NCBI GenBank assembly: GCA_900546575.1 | Contig: URDM01000017.1 | Span: forward strand, 1 to 43,405 | DNA from: an uncultured Prevotella sp. | Lineage (GTDB): Bacteria > Bacteroidota > Bacteroidia > Bacteroidales > Bacteroidaceae | DNA length: 43,405 bases | Direction: 5' to 3' | In this document: piece by piece, positions 23,762-31,295 of the stretch | Position numbering within the stretch: position 1 is the stretch's first letter | Layout: each line of letters opens with the position of its first letter | Notes under the pieces: model-generated | What the model was told of the DNA's origin: nothing | Seen by the model: only the letters and a program-made list of their open reading frames with translations | The model's database searches: none | Made by a program: the position numbers and the translations under genes

Positions 23762-23865
23762 AAAAGGACTCGTTTTGCATTCCAAAAGGATTCGTTTTGG
23801 AGTGCAAAAGGAGTCCTTTTGCTGTGTAAAAGGAGCCCTTTTGAAGGGCAAAAGGAGTCCTTTTG
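23762..23865. repeat. 22-bp-period array of a 16-bp near-palindrome (copy 2, five units)
   Basis: Units begin at 23762, 23784, 23806, 23828 and 23850. Cores: AAAAGGACTCGTTTTG, AAAAGGATTCGTTTTG, AAAAGGAGTCCTTTTG, AAAAGGAGCCCTTTTG, AAAAGGAGTCCTTTTG. Spacers CATTCC, GAGTGC, CTGTGT, AAGGGC; the flank after the last unit is GAATGA, which with the preceding G is the complement of the first spacer. It follows the barrel-protein gene by about 110 bases. Confidence 0.9.
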
Positions 23866-23973
23866 GAATGAGGGATATTAAGCATTGAAGATTAAGATTA
23901 TAATGTTTTGAAAATCTACCCGTTGCCAACACTATAAACAGCACTCACCTACCGATGGTTGGCAATGCAAACC

Positions 23974-24090
23974 GTAGGAGGCTATGGCGTCCCCGCCATA
24001 GCCTGCGCAGCCTATTGACACATATTATCAATTAGAAACTTTGAGCGGGTTGACTGCTCAGGTTATGGCGAGGACGCCATAACCTCCTAC
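23974..24090. repeat. REP-like hairpins as an inverted pair (BIME-like doublet)
   Basis: Copy 1 (23974-24013, plus): GTAGGA, GGCTATGGCG, TCCC, CGCCATAGCC, TGCGCAGCC, a perfect 10-bp stem. Copy 2 (24056-24090, minus): GTAGGA, GGTTATGGCG, TCCT, CGCCATAACC, TGAGCAGTCA, with a compensated base pair (C-G to T-A) that keeps the stem intact. About 42 bases separate them. Compensation suggests that the hairpin itself is selected. Confidence 0.8.
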
Positions 24091-24149
24091 TATTAAGTAT
24101 TCATTAAACTATTGTATTGTTCCAAATTTCGGAAGAACCACAACCATTT

Positions 24150-24215
24150 CCTCGGCAGAGAATAATTATTCCCTCGTGAGGAAAATTTTGCAACCTCGCG
24201 AGGAAACAAAATTTC
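24150..24215. repeat. 22-bp-period array with a CCTCGCGAGG core (three units)
   Basis: CCTCGGCAGAG at 24150, CCTCGTGAGG at 24172 and CCTCGCGAGG at 24194, 22 bases apart. Each is followed by an AT-rich spacer. The last two cores sit in TTCC/GAGGAAA-type palindromes. It is a separate sequence family with the same spacing as the AAAAGGACTCCTTTTG arrays. It lies between the REP doublet and the tRNA terminator. Confidence 0.7.
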
Positions 24216-24235
24216 CAAACCTTATATAATGAAAA

Positions 24236-24269
24236 AAGGACAGCACTTCAATCGTGAAGTACTGTCCTT
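24236..24269 (-). terminator. Intrinsic terminator after tRNA-Thr
   Basis: AAGGACAG-C-ACTTCA, loop ATCG, TGAAGT-A-CTGTCCTT: a 14-bp stem with one mismatch. On the minus strand it ends in six Ts. It begins 12 bases after the tRNA 3' end. Confidence 0.85.
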
Positions 24270-24280
24270 GTGTTGTTTTG

Positions 24281-24354
24281 AGCCTCTTGTCGGATTCGAA
24301 CCAACGACCCCGAGATTACAAATCACGTGCTCTGGCCAACTGAGCTAAAGAGGC
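24281..24354 (-). tRNA. tRNA-Thr (anticodon TGT)
   Basis: 74 bases. The acceptor stem GCCTCTT pairs with AAGAGGC, discriminator T. The D arm is GCTC/GAGC, the T arm GTTGG TTCGAAT CCGAC. The anticodon loop TTTGTAA gives TGT, reading ACA. The anticodon stem CGTGA/TCTCG has a central T-T mismatch. CCA is not encoded. It lies four bases after the SRP RNA and shares its promoter and terminator. Confidence 0.95.
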
Positions 24355-24357
24355 GGG

Positions 24358-24456
24358 TGGGCAAGCTACTTACATCGCGCCGCTACAACCAACTACCTTT
24401 GCTACGTTCCCGTCCTGGAGGATTCGAAGGGAGCTGGCCGTGAAAGACTTGCCCGT
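24358..24456 (-). ncRNA. ffs: Signal recognition particle RNA (4.5S-type)
   Basis: About 100 bases. The Ffh-binding domain IV hairpin is visible on the minus strand: CAGG, ACG, the GGAA tetraloop (24410-24407), CGT, AGCA, corresponding to CAGG-UCC-GGAA-GGA-AGCAG of E. coli 4.5S RNA. The ends pair through GGGCAAG (24454-24448) and CTTGCCC (24365-24359). The RNA partners with Ffh to target membrane proteins to FtsY and SecYEG. Exact ends are uncertain by several bases. It has its own consensus promoter and is followed at once by tRNA-Thr. Confidence 0.85.
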
Positions 24457-24473
24457 CTTTTCAAAAGCGAGTG

Positions 24474-24504
24474 CAAAGGTAGTGTTTTTTTGTGAAACTG
24501 CAAA
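24474..24504 (-). promoter_or_regulatory. Bacteroidetes-type promoter for ffs and tRNA-Thr
   Basis: Minus strand: TTTG (24504-24501), 19 bases, TACCTTTG (24481-24474), an exact consensus match. Transcription would begin near 24467, about ten bases before the SRP RNA core. Confidence 0.85.
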
Positions 24505-24637
24505 TTATCAGACAGCAAACTTCGCGTATTTAACATTTCTTTCGAACCTCATTATGTCAAAAAATGCTTATATGACAGGTATTCGGAAAAAAAGTAGTAA
24601 GTTTGCAACAGTTTTATAAAACACATACATTATTTTA

Positions 24638-25153
24638 ATGATAAAGATAGAAGAATTCATGCAGCTCAAGGCTTTCGCCCGCGTGGATGCGCTCCTGCTC
24701 ACCGCCCTTTGGACCGTGAGTTTCGCTTGCGTCACAATGATCGGGGCTGGAACTATGGGCAATCTCCTTGCACTGGCTACACCTTTCTTTATAGGATGGC
24801 GCACATGCCGGTTCCGCAACAACGTATTGGGCGGAGCCATATCGCTAAGACGGGCCTATGCATACAGTCTATACAACTTCGTTTACGCATCGCTGGTGTT
24901 CGCACTGGTGCAGTTCGTGTACTTCCGATTCGTCGACAACGGCGGCTTCGTAGGGCTGCTCACCGACACAATGAAGGCAATGGCGCCGGTTTACGAACAA
25001 AACGGAATAAGCCGCACCGAACTGAAGCAGAACATCGACATGCTGACACAGCTCACACCGATACAATGGTCGTTCGTGTTCATGATACAGAACTTCTTCC
25101 TGGGAGCGCTGGCAAGCCTGCCGATAGCATTGGTGTGCCGCAGAAGACAATAG
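24638..25153 (+). CDS. DUF4199-family membrane protein
   Basis: A 171-residue inner-membrane protein with four hydrophobic segments (about residues 20-50, 70-95 and 138-165), of the DUF4199 type common in Bacteroidetes. The cytoplasmic C-terminus is VCRRRQ. Function is unknown; it is usually found, as here, just upstream of a GT2 glycosyltransferase gene (40 bases away), so it may be a subunit or helper of that enzyme. The start at 24638 (MIKIEEFMQLK) is used; 24659 (MQLKAFAR) is an alternative. A -7-like TAAGTTTG is at 24598-24605. Confidence 0.8.
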   Translation: MIKIEEFMQLKAFARVDALLLTALWTVSFACVTMIGAGTMGNLLALATPFFIGWRTCRFRNNVLGGAISLRRAYAYSLYNFVYASLVFALVQFVYFRFVDNGGFVGLLTDTMKAMAPVYEQNGISRTELKQNIDMLTQLTPIQWSFVFMIQNFFLGALASLPIALVCRRRQ

Positions 25154-25192
25154 ACAATACATAAATAAAATCGAACAAACAAACATCAGACT

Positions 25193-26164
25193 ATGGATAT
25201 AACAGTAGTAGTACCACTATACAACGAGGACGAATCGCTCCCCGAACTGTACGCGTGGATTGAACGCGTGATGAACAGCAACAACTTCACCTACGAGGTG
25301 ATATTCGTTAACGACGGATCCACCGACCACTCATGGGACGTAATAGAACAACTGGCACGCGACCACGAAGAGGTGAAGGGCATCAAGTTCCGCCGCAACT
25401 ACGGCAAGAGTCCGGCGCTGTACTGCGGATTCAAGGCCGCCCATGGCGACGTGGTGATTACTATGGATGCCGACTTGCAGGACTCGCCCGACGAGATTCC
25501 GGGACTTTACCACATGATTATGGACGAAGGCTACGACCTCGTATCGGGTTATAAGCAGAACCGCAAGCAAGGCGACCCGCTCTCGAAGACAATCCCCACA
25601 AAGCTATTCAACGCTACGGCACGCAAGGTGAGCGGCATTCACAACCTGCACGACTTCAACTGCGGACTCAAGGCTTACCGCAAGGAGGTGGTGAAGAACA
25701 TCGAGGTGTACGGCGAGATGCACCGCTACATACCCTACCTTGCCAAGAACGCCGGATTCGACAAGATTGGCGAGAAGCCCGTTCATCATCAGGCACGCAA
25801 GTTCGGAAAGTCGAAATTCATGGGATGGAACCGTTTCTTCAACGGCTATCTCGACCTCATCACGCTGTGGTTCCTCTCAAGCTTCGGACGCAAGCCCATG
25901 CACGTGTTCGGATTTCTGGGCACGATGATGTTCTTCATCGGATTTCTGGCAGTAGTGGCACTGGGTGCCGACAAGCTGTGGTGTCTCTCCAACGGCATTC
26001 CGCAGCGACTCATCACCGACTCGCCCTACTTCTACATAGCCCTAACGATGATGATGATAGGCACACAGATGTTCCTGGCCGGATTCATCGGCGACCTCGT
26101 GAGCCGCTCGTCGCAAAACCGCAACGACTATCAGATAGAGAAGACGCTGAAATGTGAGGAATAA
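25193..26164 (+). CDS. GT2 glycosyltransferase, polyprenyl-phosphate sugar transferase type (DPM1/GtrB-like)
   Basis: A 323-residue membrane-anchored glycosyltransferase. The N-terminal GT-A domain shows VVVPLYNEDESLPEL, VNDGSTD and the metal-binding TMDADLQDSPDEI, followed by the LHDFNCGLKAYRKEV acceptor region. Two C-terminal membrane segments (about 235-260 and 275-305) complete the DPM1/GtrB layout. It would transfer a sugar from a nucleotide donor to undecaprenyl phosphate for use on the outer side of the membrane. The donor sugar is unknown. It is probably co-transcribed with the DUF4199 gene before it and with the lipoprotein gene 40 bases after it. Confidence 0.92.
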   Translation: MDITVVVPLYNEDESLPELYAWIERVMNSNNFTYEVIFVNDGSTDHSWDVIEQLARDHEEVKGIKFRRNYGKSPALYCGFKAAHGDVVITMDADLQDSPDEIPGLYHMIMDEGYDLVSGYKQNRKQGDPLSKTIPTKLFNATARKVSGIHNLHDFNCGLKAYRKEVVKNIEVYGEMHRYIPYLAKNAGFDKIGEKPVHHQARKFGKSKFMGWNRFFNGYLDLITLWFLSSFGRKPMHVFGFLGTMMFFIGFLAVVALGADKLWCLSNGIPQRLITDSPYFYIALTMMMIGTQMFLAGFIGDLVSRSSQNRNDYQIEKTLKCEE

Positions 26165-26204
26165 ACGCCAACGCATGATGGCGACTGAAACAACAAACAG
26201 AACA

Positions 26205-26708
26205 ATGCGAAACAAGATAACAAAATTCGTAGCTGCAGCAGCCGTGGCTGTGTCGGTAGCGGCATGTGCGTCGATAGACTGTCCGCTCAACAACCGCACC
26301 TACATGTCGCTGAAGCTTACCGGCAACGAGGCTGTGCTTGAGGACACGCTCACCATAGCCGCCGAACGCACTCCCGACAATCCCGACGAGGACACCGTGC
26401 TCATCAACCGGCAAACCGGACTGGACAGTCTGGCAATACCCATGAGCTACTCGCGCACAGAGGATGTCTACTTCCTAACGCTCATTCAGAAGGACACCCG
26501 GCTGAAGACGGTGGACACGGTGTGGGTGACAAAGCAGAACGAGAAGCATTTCGAGTCGGTCGACTGTAGTCCGGCTGTGTTTCACGACATCGAAGGCGTA
26601 CGGTTCACACAGCACGCCATCGAAGACATAAAGGTAAATTATAATAAGGTGACATACAATGACCCAAAGGCGCATCTACTCATATATTTCAAGAACAGCA
26701 ATAATTAG
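26205..26708 (+). CDS. Putative lipoprotein, DUF6452-like
   Basis: A 167-residue protein beginning MRNKITKF, with a lipoprotein signal peptide ending SVAAC (lipobox Cys at about residue 20). This start is chosen because it places a normal-length signal before the lipobox; the frame is open from 26154, and 26175 is also possible. The mature domain is beta-rich with many Asp/Thr residues. The arrangement, a small lipoprotein gene followed by a DUF6048 gene, agrees with DUF6452 of Bacteroidales as I remember it. Function unknown. Its last 50 bases overlap the next gene. Confidence 0.7.
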   Translation: MRNKITKFVAAAAVAVSVAACASIDCPLNNRTYMSLKLTGNEAVLEDTLTIAAERTPDNPDEDTVLINRQTGLDSLAIPMSYSRTEDVYFLTLIQKDTRLKTVDTVWVTKQNEKHFESVDCSPAVFHDIEGVRFTQHAIEDIKVNYNKVTYNDPKAHLLIYFKNSNN

Positions 26709-27366
26709 TTTGCTGCTACTGCTCGCCACTACGGCTACGGCAAGCAAGAAGCCTACAGCCAAGAGCAAGACCACAACTACAGCCAAGGCAGACTCAATAC
26801 CGCTACTGCGAGGCGTAGCCGTGTCGGCTGACATGATAGGTTTGGCTGAGACCGTACTGGGCAGCCACGGACAGTATGAGGCACAGCTGCGTGTCAACCT
26901 TAAGGACAAGTACTTCCCCGTGGTGGAAGTGGGCTACGGCACTGCCGATGCCGACGAAGTGACCACAGGAATGAAATACAAGACCTCGGCACCCTATGCC
27001 CGTGTGGGAATGGACTTCAACATAGCACGCAACAAGCACGACGACTACCGCATATACGTAGGCGCACGCTACGCCATGACCTACTATAAGTACGACGTGG
27101 AGGCCGAAGGACTGAAGGATCCGGTATGGGGCGACGACGTGGAGTTCAACGCCAAGGGCGTGAAGGCCAACTGCCACTGGATGGAAGCGGTGTTCGGCGT
27201 TGATGCCAAGATATGTGGACCGCTCCGACTGGGATGGTCGGCACGCTGGCGCAGACGACTGGCTCACGACAACGGAGCACTTGGCAACGCATGGTATGTG
27301 CCGGGATTCGGCAAGCAGGGTTCGTCCAAACTTGCCGGCACGTTCAATGTGACTATCGAGTTCTAA
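26659..27366 (+). CDS. DUF6048-like exported protein
   Basis: A 235-residue protein with an N-terminal signal peptide (RTAIISLLLLLATTATAS, cleavage near residue 29), a Lys/Thr-rich linker, then a beta-barrel-like domain: GVAVSADMIGLAETVLG, YEAQLRVNLKDKYFPVVEVGYG, APYARVGMDFNIAR, YVGARYAMTYY and a C-terminal FNVTIEF ending in Phe. This suggests a small outer-membrane barrel. It overlaps the lipoprotein gene by 50 bases in another frame, which implies coupled translation and joint function. The family assignment is from memory of the neighbourhood; the role is unknown. Confidence 0.75.
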   Translation: MTQRRIYSYISRTAIISLLLLLATTATASKKPTAKSKTTTTAKADSIPLLRGVAVSADMIGLAETVLGSHGQYEAQLRVNLKDKYFPVVEVGYGTADADEVTTGMKYKTSAPYARVGMDFNIARNKHDDYRIYVGARYAMTYYKYDVEAEGLKDPVWGDDVEFNAKGVKANCHWMEAVFGVDAKICGPLRLGWSARWRRRLAHDNGALGNAWYVPGFGKQGSSKLAGTFNVTIEF

Positions 27367-27405
27367 AAAACGTTTGAGATATAAAAGCACTTAAAAGCAT
27401 AGCTT

Positions 27406-28422
27406 ATGAGCAAGAAGAAAATAGGATGGCGGATTGTGTTTCTGCTGTTTCTCATCATCGCCACGGTCAACATCGTACTGCAGCAACGCAACACACCCTA
27501 TCAGCACGACGAAGGACAAGTGTTCGGCACGTACTATCACATCACTTATCAGAACGACACTTCGCTCAACGACGACATAATGGCTGAGCTGATGAAGGTG
27601 GACGAGGCGCTGTCGATGTTCAACAAGAACTCTATCATAGCACGCATCAACCGTGGCGAAAACGCCGAGACCAACACTATGTTCAACCGCGTGTTCAAGC
27701 TGGCTGAGGAAATTTCAAGCAATACCGACGGAGCATTCGACATTACCGTGGCTCCGCTTGTCAATGCCTGGGGATTCGGATTCAAAACGGGCACTCCTCC
27801 CACCCGACACACCATCGACTCGCTGCGCGCCGCCGTGGGATACAAGACTGTTATGCTGCGCGACAACCGCATCTTCAAGCAGAACCCCAAGACCATGCTC
27901 GACTTCAGCGCTATCGCCAAAGGCTACGGCTGCGACGTAGTGGCTTATATGCTGGAGCGTCGTGGCATCGAAAACTATATGATTGAGATTGGCGGCGAGG
28001 TTGTGACGCACGGCATCAGCGAGAAGCGTCTGCCGTGGAAAATAGGCGTAACCAAGCCTACAGACGACTCTACAGCCGTAGATAAAGAGCTGCAGACCGT
28101 GCTGAACGTGAAGGATATGGCTATGGCAACAAGCGGCAACTACCGCAACTTCTACTACCGTGGAGGCAAGAAATACGCCCATACTATCGACCCCTCAACC
28201 GGTTATCCCGTTCAGCACAACATTCTCTCGGCAACCGTACTTGCCAAGCGATGCGCCGAAGCCGACGCCTATGCTACGGCATTCATGGTGATGGGACTCG
28301 ACAAAGCTAAGAAAGTGCTCGACAAGCATCCCGAACTGATGGCATACCTTATATATAGCGACCATAAGGGACAGCTGCAAGTATGGTACTCGCCCTCAAT
28401 GAAGGGCAAGATTCTGAAATAA
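27406..28422 (+). CDS. apbE: FAD:protein FMN transferase
   Basis: A 338-residue ApbE/flavin transferase that attaches FMN covalently to threonine in target proteins such as NqrB, NqrC or RnfG. A single N-terminal hydrophobic anchor (residues 9-25) without a lipobox places it outside the inner membrane. Family motifs are visible: GTYYHITY near residue 45, DEALSMFN, GAFDITVAPLVNAWGFG, LDFSAIAKGYGCD, the IEIGGEVV segment, ATSGNYRNFY and AHTIDPSTGYPV, where the AHTIDPxTGxP region binds Mg2+ and FAD. The Crp/Fnr gene follows after 15 bases. No target protein gene is present in this window. Confidence 0.95.
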   Translation: MSKKKIGWRIVFLLFLIIATVNIVLQQRNTPYQHDEGQVFGTYYHITYQNDTSLNDDIMAELMKVDEALSMFNKNSIIARINRGENAETNTMFNRVFKLAEEISSNTDGAFDITVAPLVNAWGFGFKTGTPPTRHTIDSLRAAVGYKTVMLRDNRIFKQNPKTMLDFSAIAKGYGCDVVAYMLERRGIENYMIEIGGEVVTHGISEKRLPWKIGVTKPTDDSTAVDKELQTVLNVKDMAMATSGNYRNFYYRGGKKYAHTIDPSTGYPVQHNILSATVLAKRCAEADAYATAFMVMGLDKAKKVLDKHPELMAYLIYSDHKGQLQVWYSPSMKGKILK

Positions 28423-28437
28423 AAACAGCCATCAGCT

Positions 28438-29097
28438 ATGAAGCTATACGACAGTCTGCAAAGCTCTCCCCTATTCCAAGGACTCACCAGCGACAATCTG
28501 CTGCAAATCATCGGACAGACCAAGTTCACGTTCCGCAAGATTGCAGCTGGCGACATTATCAAGAAAGAGGGCGACCCTTGCCGCCGGCTCGCGCTTGTCA
28601 CAAACGGACAGGCAAAGTCGATAGCTCACGCCGACGACCACGGCTACTCTATTGAGGAAAACGTGGCAGCACCATACATGTTGCAGCCCGAATGCGTGTT
28701 CGGACTGCAACTGCACTATACACGCACCTTCATAGCCACCACAACATGCGACACCGTGGAGATAGACAAGAACGACCTGATGCGCATCTCCGACGAATTC
28801 ATAATCTTCCGAATGAATCTCATCAACTACATCTCGGCATTGTCGCAGAAAACCACACGCAAGCTGTGGCACCCAACACCCACCGACGCACGTGGCAGAA
28901 TAGTGCATTTCATCAAACAACACTGCTCCACACCTACCGGACCTAAAACCATGCGCATCAAGATGACACGTCTGGCGCAGGAAACCGGACTTGGCAGACG
29001 TGCCGTATCCGACACACTCAACACAATGCAAGACGAAAACCTGCTCGCATTCAGCCGAGGGATAATCGAAATACCACATATCGAAGCATTGAAATAA
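28438..29097 (+). CDS. Crp/Fnr family transcriptional regulator
   Basis: A 219-residue regulator with an N-terminal cyclic-nucleotide-binding-like barrel (about residues 10-115), a dimerisation helix and a C-terminal winged helix (RLAQETGLGRRAVSDTLNTMQDENLL, about 180-205). It has no Fnr-type N-terminal cysteine set, and the canonical cAMP-binding RxA segment is not evident, so the ligand is unknown. It follows apbE by 15 bases and is probably in the same transcript, which makes autoregulation of the cluster or a redox-linked signal possible, though only as an inference. Confidence 0.9.
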   Translation: MKLYDSLQSSPLFQGLTSDNLLQIIGQTKFTFRKIAAGDIIKKEGDPCRRLALVTNGQAKSIAHADDHGYSIEENVAAPYMLQPECVFGLQLHYTRTFIATTTCDTVEIDKNDLMRISDEFIIFRMNLINYISALSQKTTRKLWHPTPTDARGRIVHFIKQHCSTPTGPKTMRIKMTRLAQETGLGRRAVSDTLNTMQDENLLAFSRGIIEIPHIEALK

Positions 29098-29147
29098 GGC
29101 ACAGACTGACACATACATAATATAAGTTAAAAACCCCTACTACAATA

Positions 29148-29177
29148 TTTGCTTCTGTAATATTTTCCGTAAATTTG
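29148..29177 (+). promoter_or_regulatory. Bacteroidetes-type promoter for the M3 peptidase operon
   Basis: TTTG (29148-29151), 18 bases, TAAATTTG (29170-29177). The spacing is one base short of the usual range. Transcription would begin near 29184, about 30 bases before the ATG at 29214. Confidence 0.7.
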
Positions 29178-29213
29178 CATACTGATATATCACACAGATT
29201 TTTAGGATTTAGT

Positions 29214-31295
29214 ATGTTGGAAAATAACACAAATACTCCGGAGAGAAAGAATCCATTCTTTGAACCATACAACACCCCGCACGATACAGTTCCATTCAAC
29301 CGCATCAAGACTTCTGACTACGAGGAAGCCTTTATGGAGGGCATTCGGCGCGACGACGAGGCAATAGAAAAACTCGTGAACGACCCCGAAGAGCCTACAT
29401 TCGAAAACACAATAGTGCGTGTTGACAATGAGAACGGCGAGGGATATTACGACCTGCTATCACGCGTGTCGACCGTTTTCTCGTGCATGCTCAGCGCCGA
29501 GACATGCGACGAATTGGACCAACTGGCGCAGAAACTCAGCCCTATTCTCACAAAGCACGCCAACGACGTGAAGCTCAACCGACGCCTGTTTGAACGTATT
29601 AAATATGTGTATGAGCACCATCGCGAGCTTACCGCCGAGGAGCAGATGCTTCTCGACAACTGCTACGACGGATTCGTACGCAGCGGTGCATTGCTCGACG
29701 ACGAGGGCAAGGAGCGCTTGCGCAAGCTCACAGAGGAAGCCGGCATGCTGTCGCTGCAGTTCTCGCAGAACCTGCTGAAGGAAAACAAGGCTTTCACACT
29801 CAACATTACTGACGAGCAACAACTCGACGGTCTGCCCGGAACAGCTCGCGAAGCAGCCGCGCTTGCAGCCAAAGAGGCAGACAAGCAAGGCTGGCTCTTC
29901 ACACTCGACTATCCCAGTTTCTCGCCGTTCATGACTTACAGCACACAGCGCGAACTGCGCAAGCAGCTGTATATGGCCCGCAACACCGAGGGAACTCACG
30001 ACAACAGCGAGAACAATCTTGAAATATGCAAACGCCTCATCAATCTGCGAAGAGAGATAGCCCAGCTTCTGGGCTATGAGACTTTTGCCGACTATGTGCT
30101 CGTTCATCGCATGGCGTCTAACGTGGGCAATGTCTACAAGTTGCTCGACGACCTGATTGACGCCTACAAGCCTACCGCCATTGAGGAGGTGAAGGCAATA
30201 GAGCGCGAGGCGAAGGATGCCGAGGGCGACGGATTCGAACTCGAACCGTGGGACTTCGGCTACTATTCGCACAAGCTACAGATGCGCGAGTTCAACCTCG
30301 ATGCAGAGATGCTGCGCCCCTACTTCGAACTGTCGAAGGTGATTGAGGGAGTGTTCGGACTAGCCACACGCCTCTACGGCATCACATTCAAGGAGAACAA
30401 GGACATCCAGGTGTATCATCCCGACGTTAAGGCATACGAAGTATTCGACAAGGACGGCTCGTATCTGGCTGTGTTCTACGCCGACTTCCATCCGCGCAAG
30501 GGCAAGCAGGGCGGTGCATGGATGACCGAATTCCAGGGTCAATGGATTGACCGCAAGGGCGTGAACGTACGTCCGCACGTAAGCGTGGTGATGAATCTGA
30601 CTAAGCCTACTGCCGAAAAGCCGGCTCTGCTGACGCTGGGCGAGGTTGAAACATTCCTGCATGAGTTCGGACATTCGCTTCATGGCATGTTTGCAAACAC
30701 CCGATTCGAGAGCCTCAGCGGTACTAATGTATGGTGGGATTTCGTTGAGCTGCCGTCGCAGTTTATGGAGAACTACGCTGTGGAGAAAGAATTCCTGCGC
30801 ACCTTCGCGTTCCACTATCAGACGGGCGAACCTATGCCCGACGAACTGATAGAGCGCATCGTGAAGAGCCGCAACTTCATGGCAGCATACGCATGCATGC
30901 GTCAGGTGAGCTTCGGATTGCTAGATATGGCTTACTATACAAAGAAAGACGAGTTCACCGACGACATCATACCGTTTGAGAAGCAGGCTTGGGCTAAGGC
31001 CCAGGTGATGAAGCAGCTGCCCGACACGTGCATGACAACACAGTTCTCGCACATCATGGCAGGAGGATATGCAGCCGGATATTACAGCTACAAATGGGCG
31101 GAAGTGCTCGATGCCGATGCCTTCAGCGTGTTCAAGCACAATGGCATCTTCGACCAAAAGACTGCACAGAGTTTCCGTGACAACATCCTCTCGAAGGGTG
31201 GCACCGAACATCCTATGACGCTATACAAGCGCTTCCGCGGACAAGAACCAACAATAGAAGCATTACTCGAACGCAATGGAATCAAAAGAAAATAA
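29214..31295 (+). CDS. M3 family zinc peptidase, dipeptidyl carboxypeptidase (Dcp) type
   Basis: A 693-residue metallopeptidase that removes C-terminal dipeptides. The zinc motif HEFGHSLHGM begins at residue 483 (His483, Glu484, His487), with the third ligand Glu in the following ESLSGTNVWWDFVELPSQFMEN segment. The length and the GGYAAGYYSYKWAEVLDADAF region are typical of Dcp/oligopeptidase A. No signal peptide is visible, so it is likely cytoplasmic. The start at 29214 is chosen; the TTG at 29175 overlaps the promoter -7 element and cannot be the start of that transcript. The next gene starts inside its last 20 bases. Confidence 0.95.
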   Translation: MLENNTNTPERKNPFFEPYNTPHDTVPFNRIKTSDYEEAFMEGIRRDDEAIEKLVNDPEEPTFENTIVRVDNENGEGYYDLLSRVSTVFSCMLSAETCDELDQLAQKLSPILTKHANDVKLNRRLFERIKYVYEHHRELTAEEQMLLDNCYDGFVRSGALLDDEGKERLRKLTEEAGMLSLQFSQNLLKENKAFTLNITDEQQLDGLPGTAREAAALAAKEADKQGWLFTLDYPSFSPFMTYSTQRELRKQLYMARNTEGTHDNSENNLEICKRLINLRREIAQLLGYETFADYVLVHRMASNVGNVYKLLDDLIDAYKPTAIEEVKAIEREAKDAEGDGFELEPWDFGYYSHKLQMREFNLDAEMLRPYFELSKVIEGVFGLATRLYGITFKENKDIQVYHPDVKAYEVFDKDGSYLAVFYADFHPRKGKQGGAWMTEFQGQWIDRKGVNVRPHVSVVMNLTKPTAEKPALLTLGEVETFLHEFGHSLHGMFANTRFESLSGTNVWWDFVELPSQFMENYAVEKEFLRTFAFHYQTGEPMPDELIERIVKSRNFMAAYACMRQVSFGLLDMAYYTKKDEFTDDIIPFEKQAWAKAQVMKQLPDTCMTTQFSHIMAGGYAAGYYSYKWAEVLDADAFSVFKHNGIFDQKTAQSFRDNILSKGGTEHPMTLYKRFRGQEPTIEALLERNGIKRK

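Noticed and set aside
23650..24235. Small protein genes in the 586-base gap after the barrel gene
   Set aside because: Open frames here (up to about 67 codons) are all read through the repeat arrays or REP hairpins and show no leader, promoter or plausible composition.
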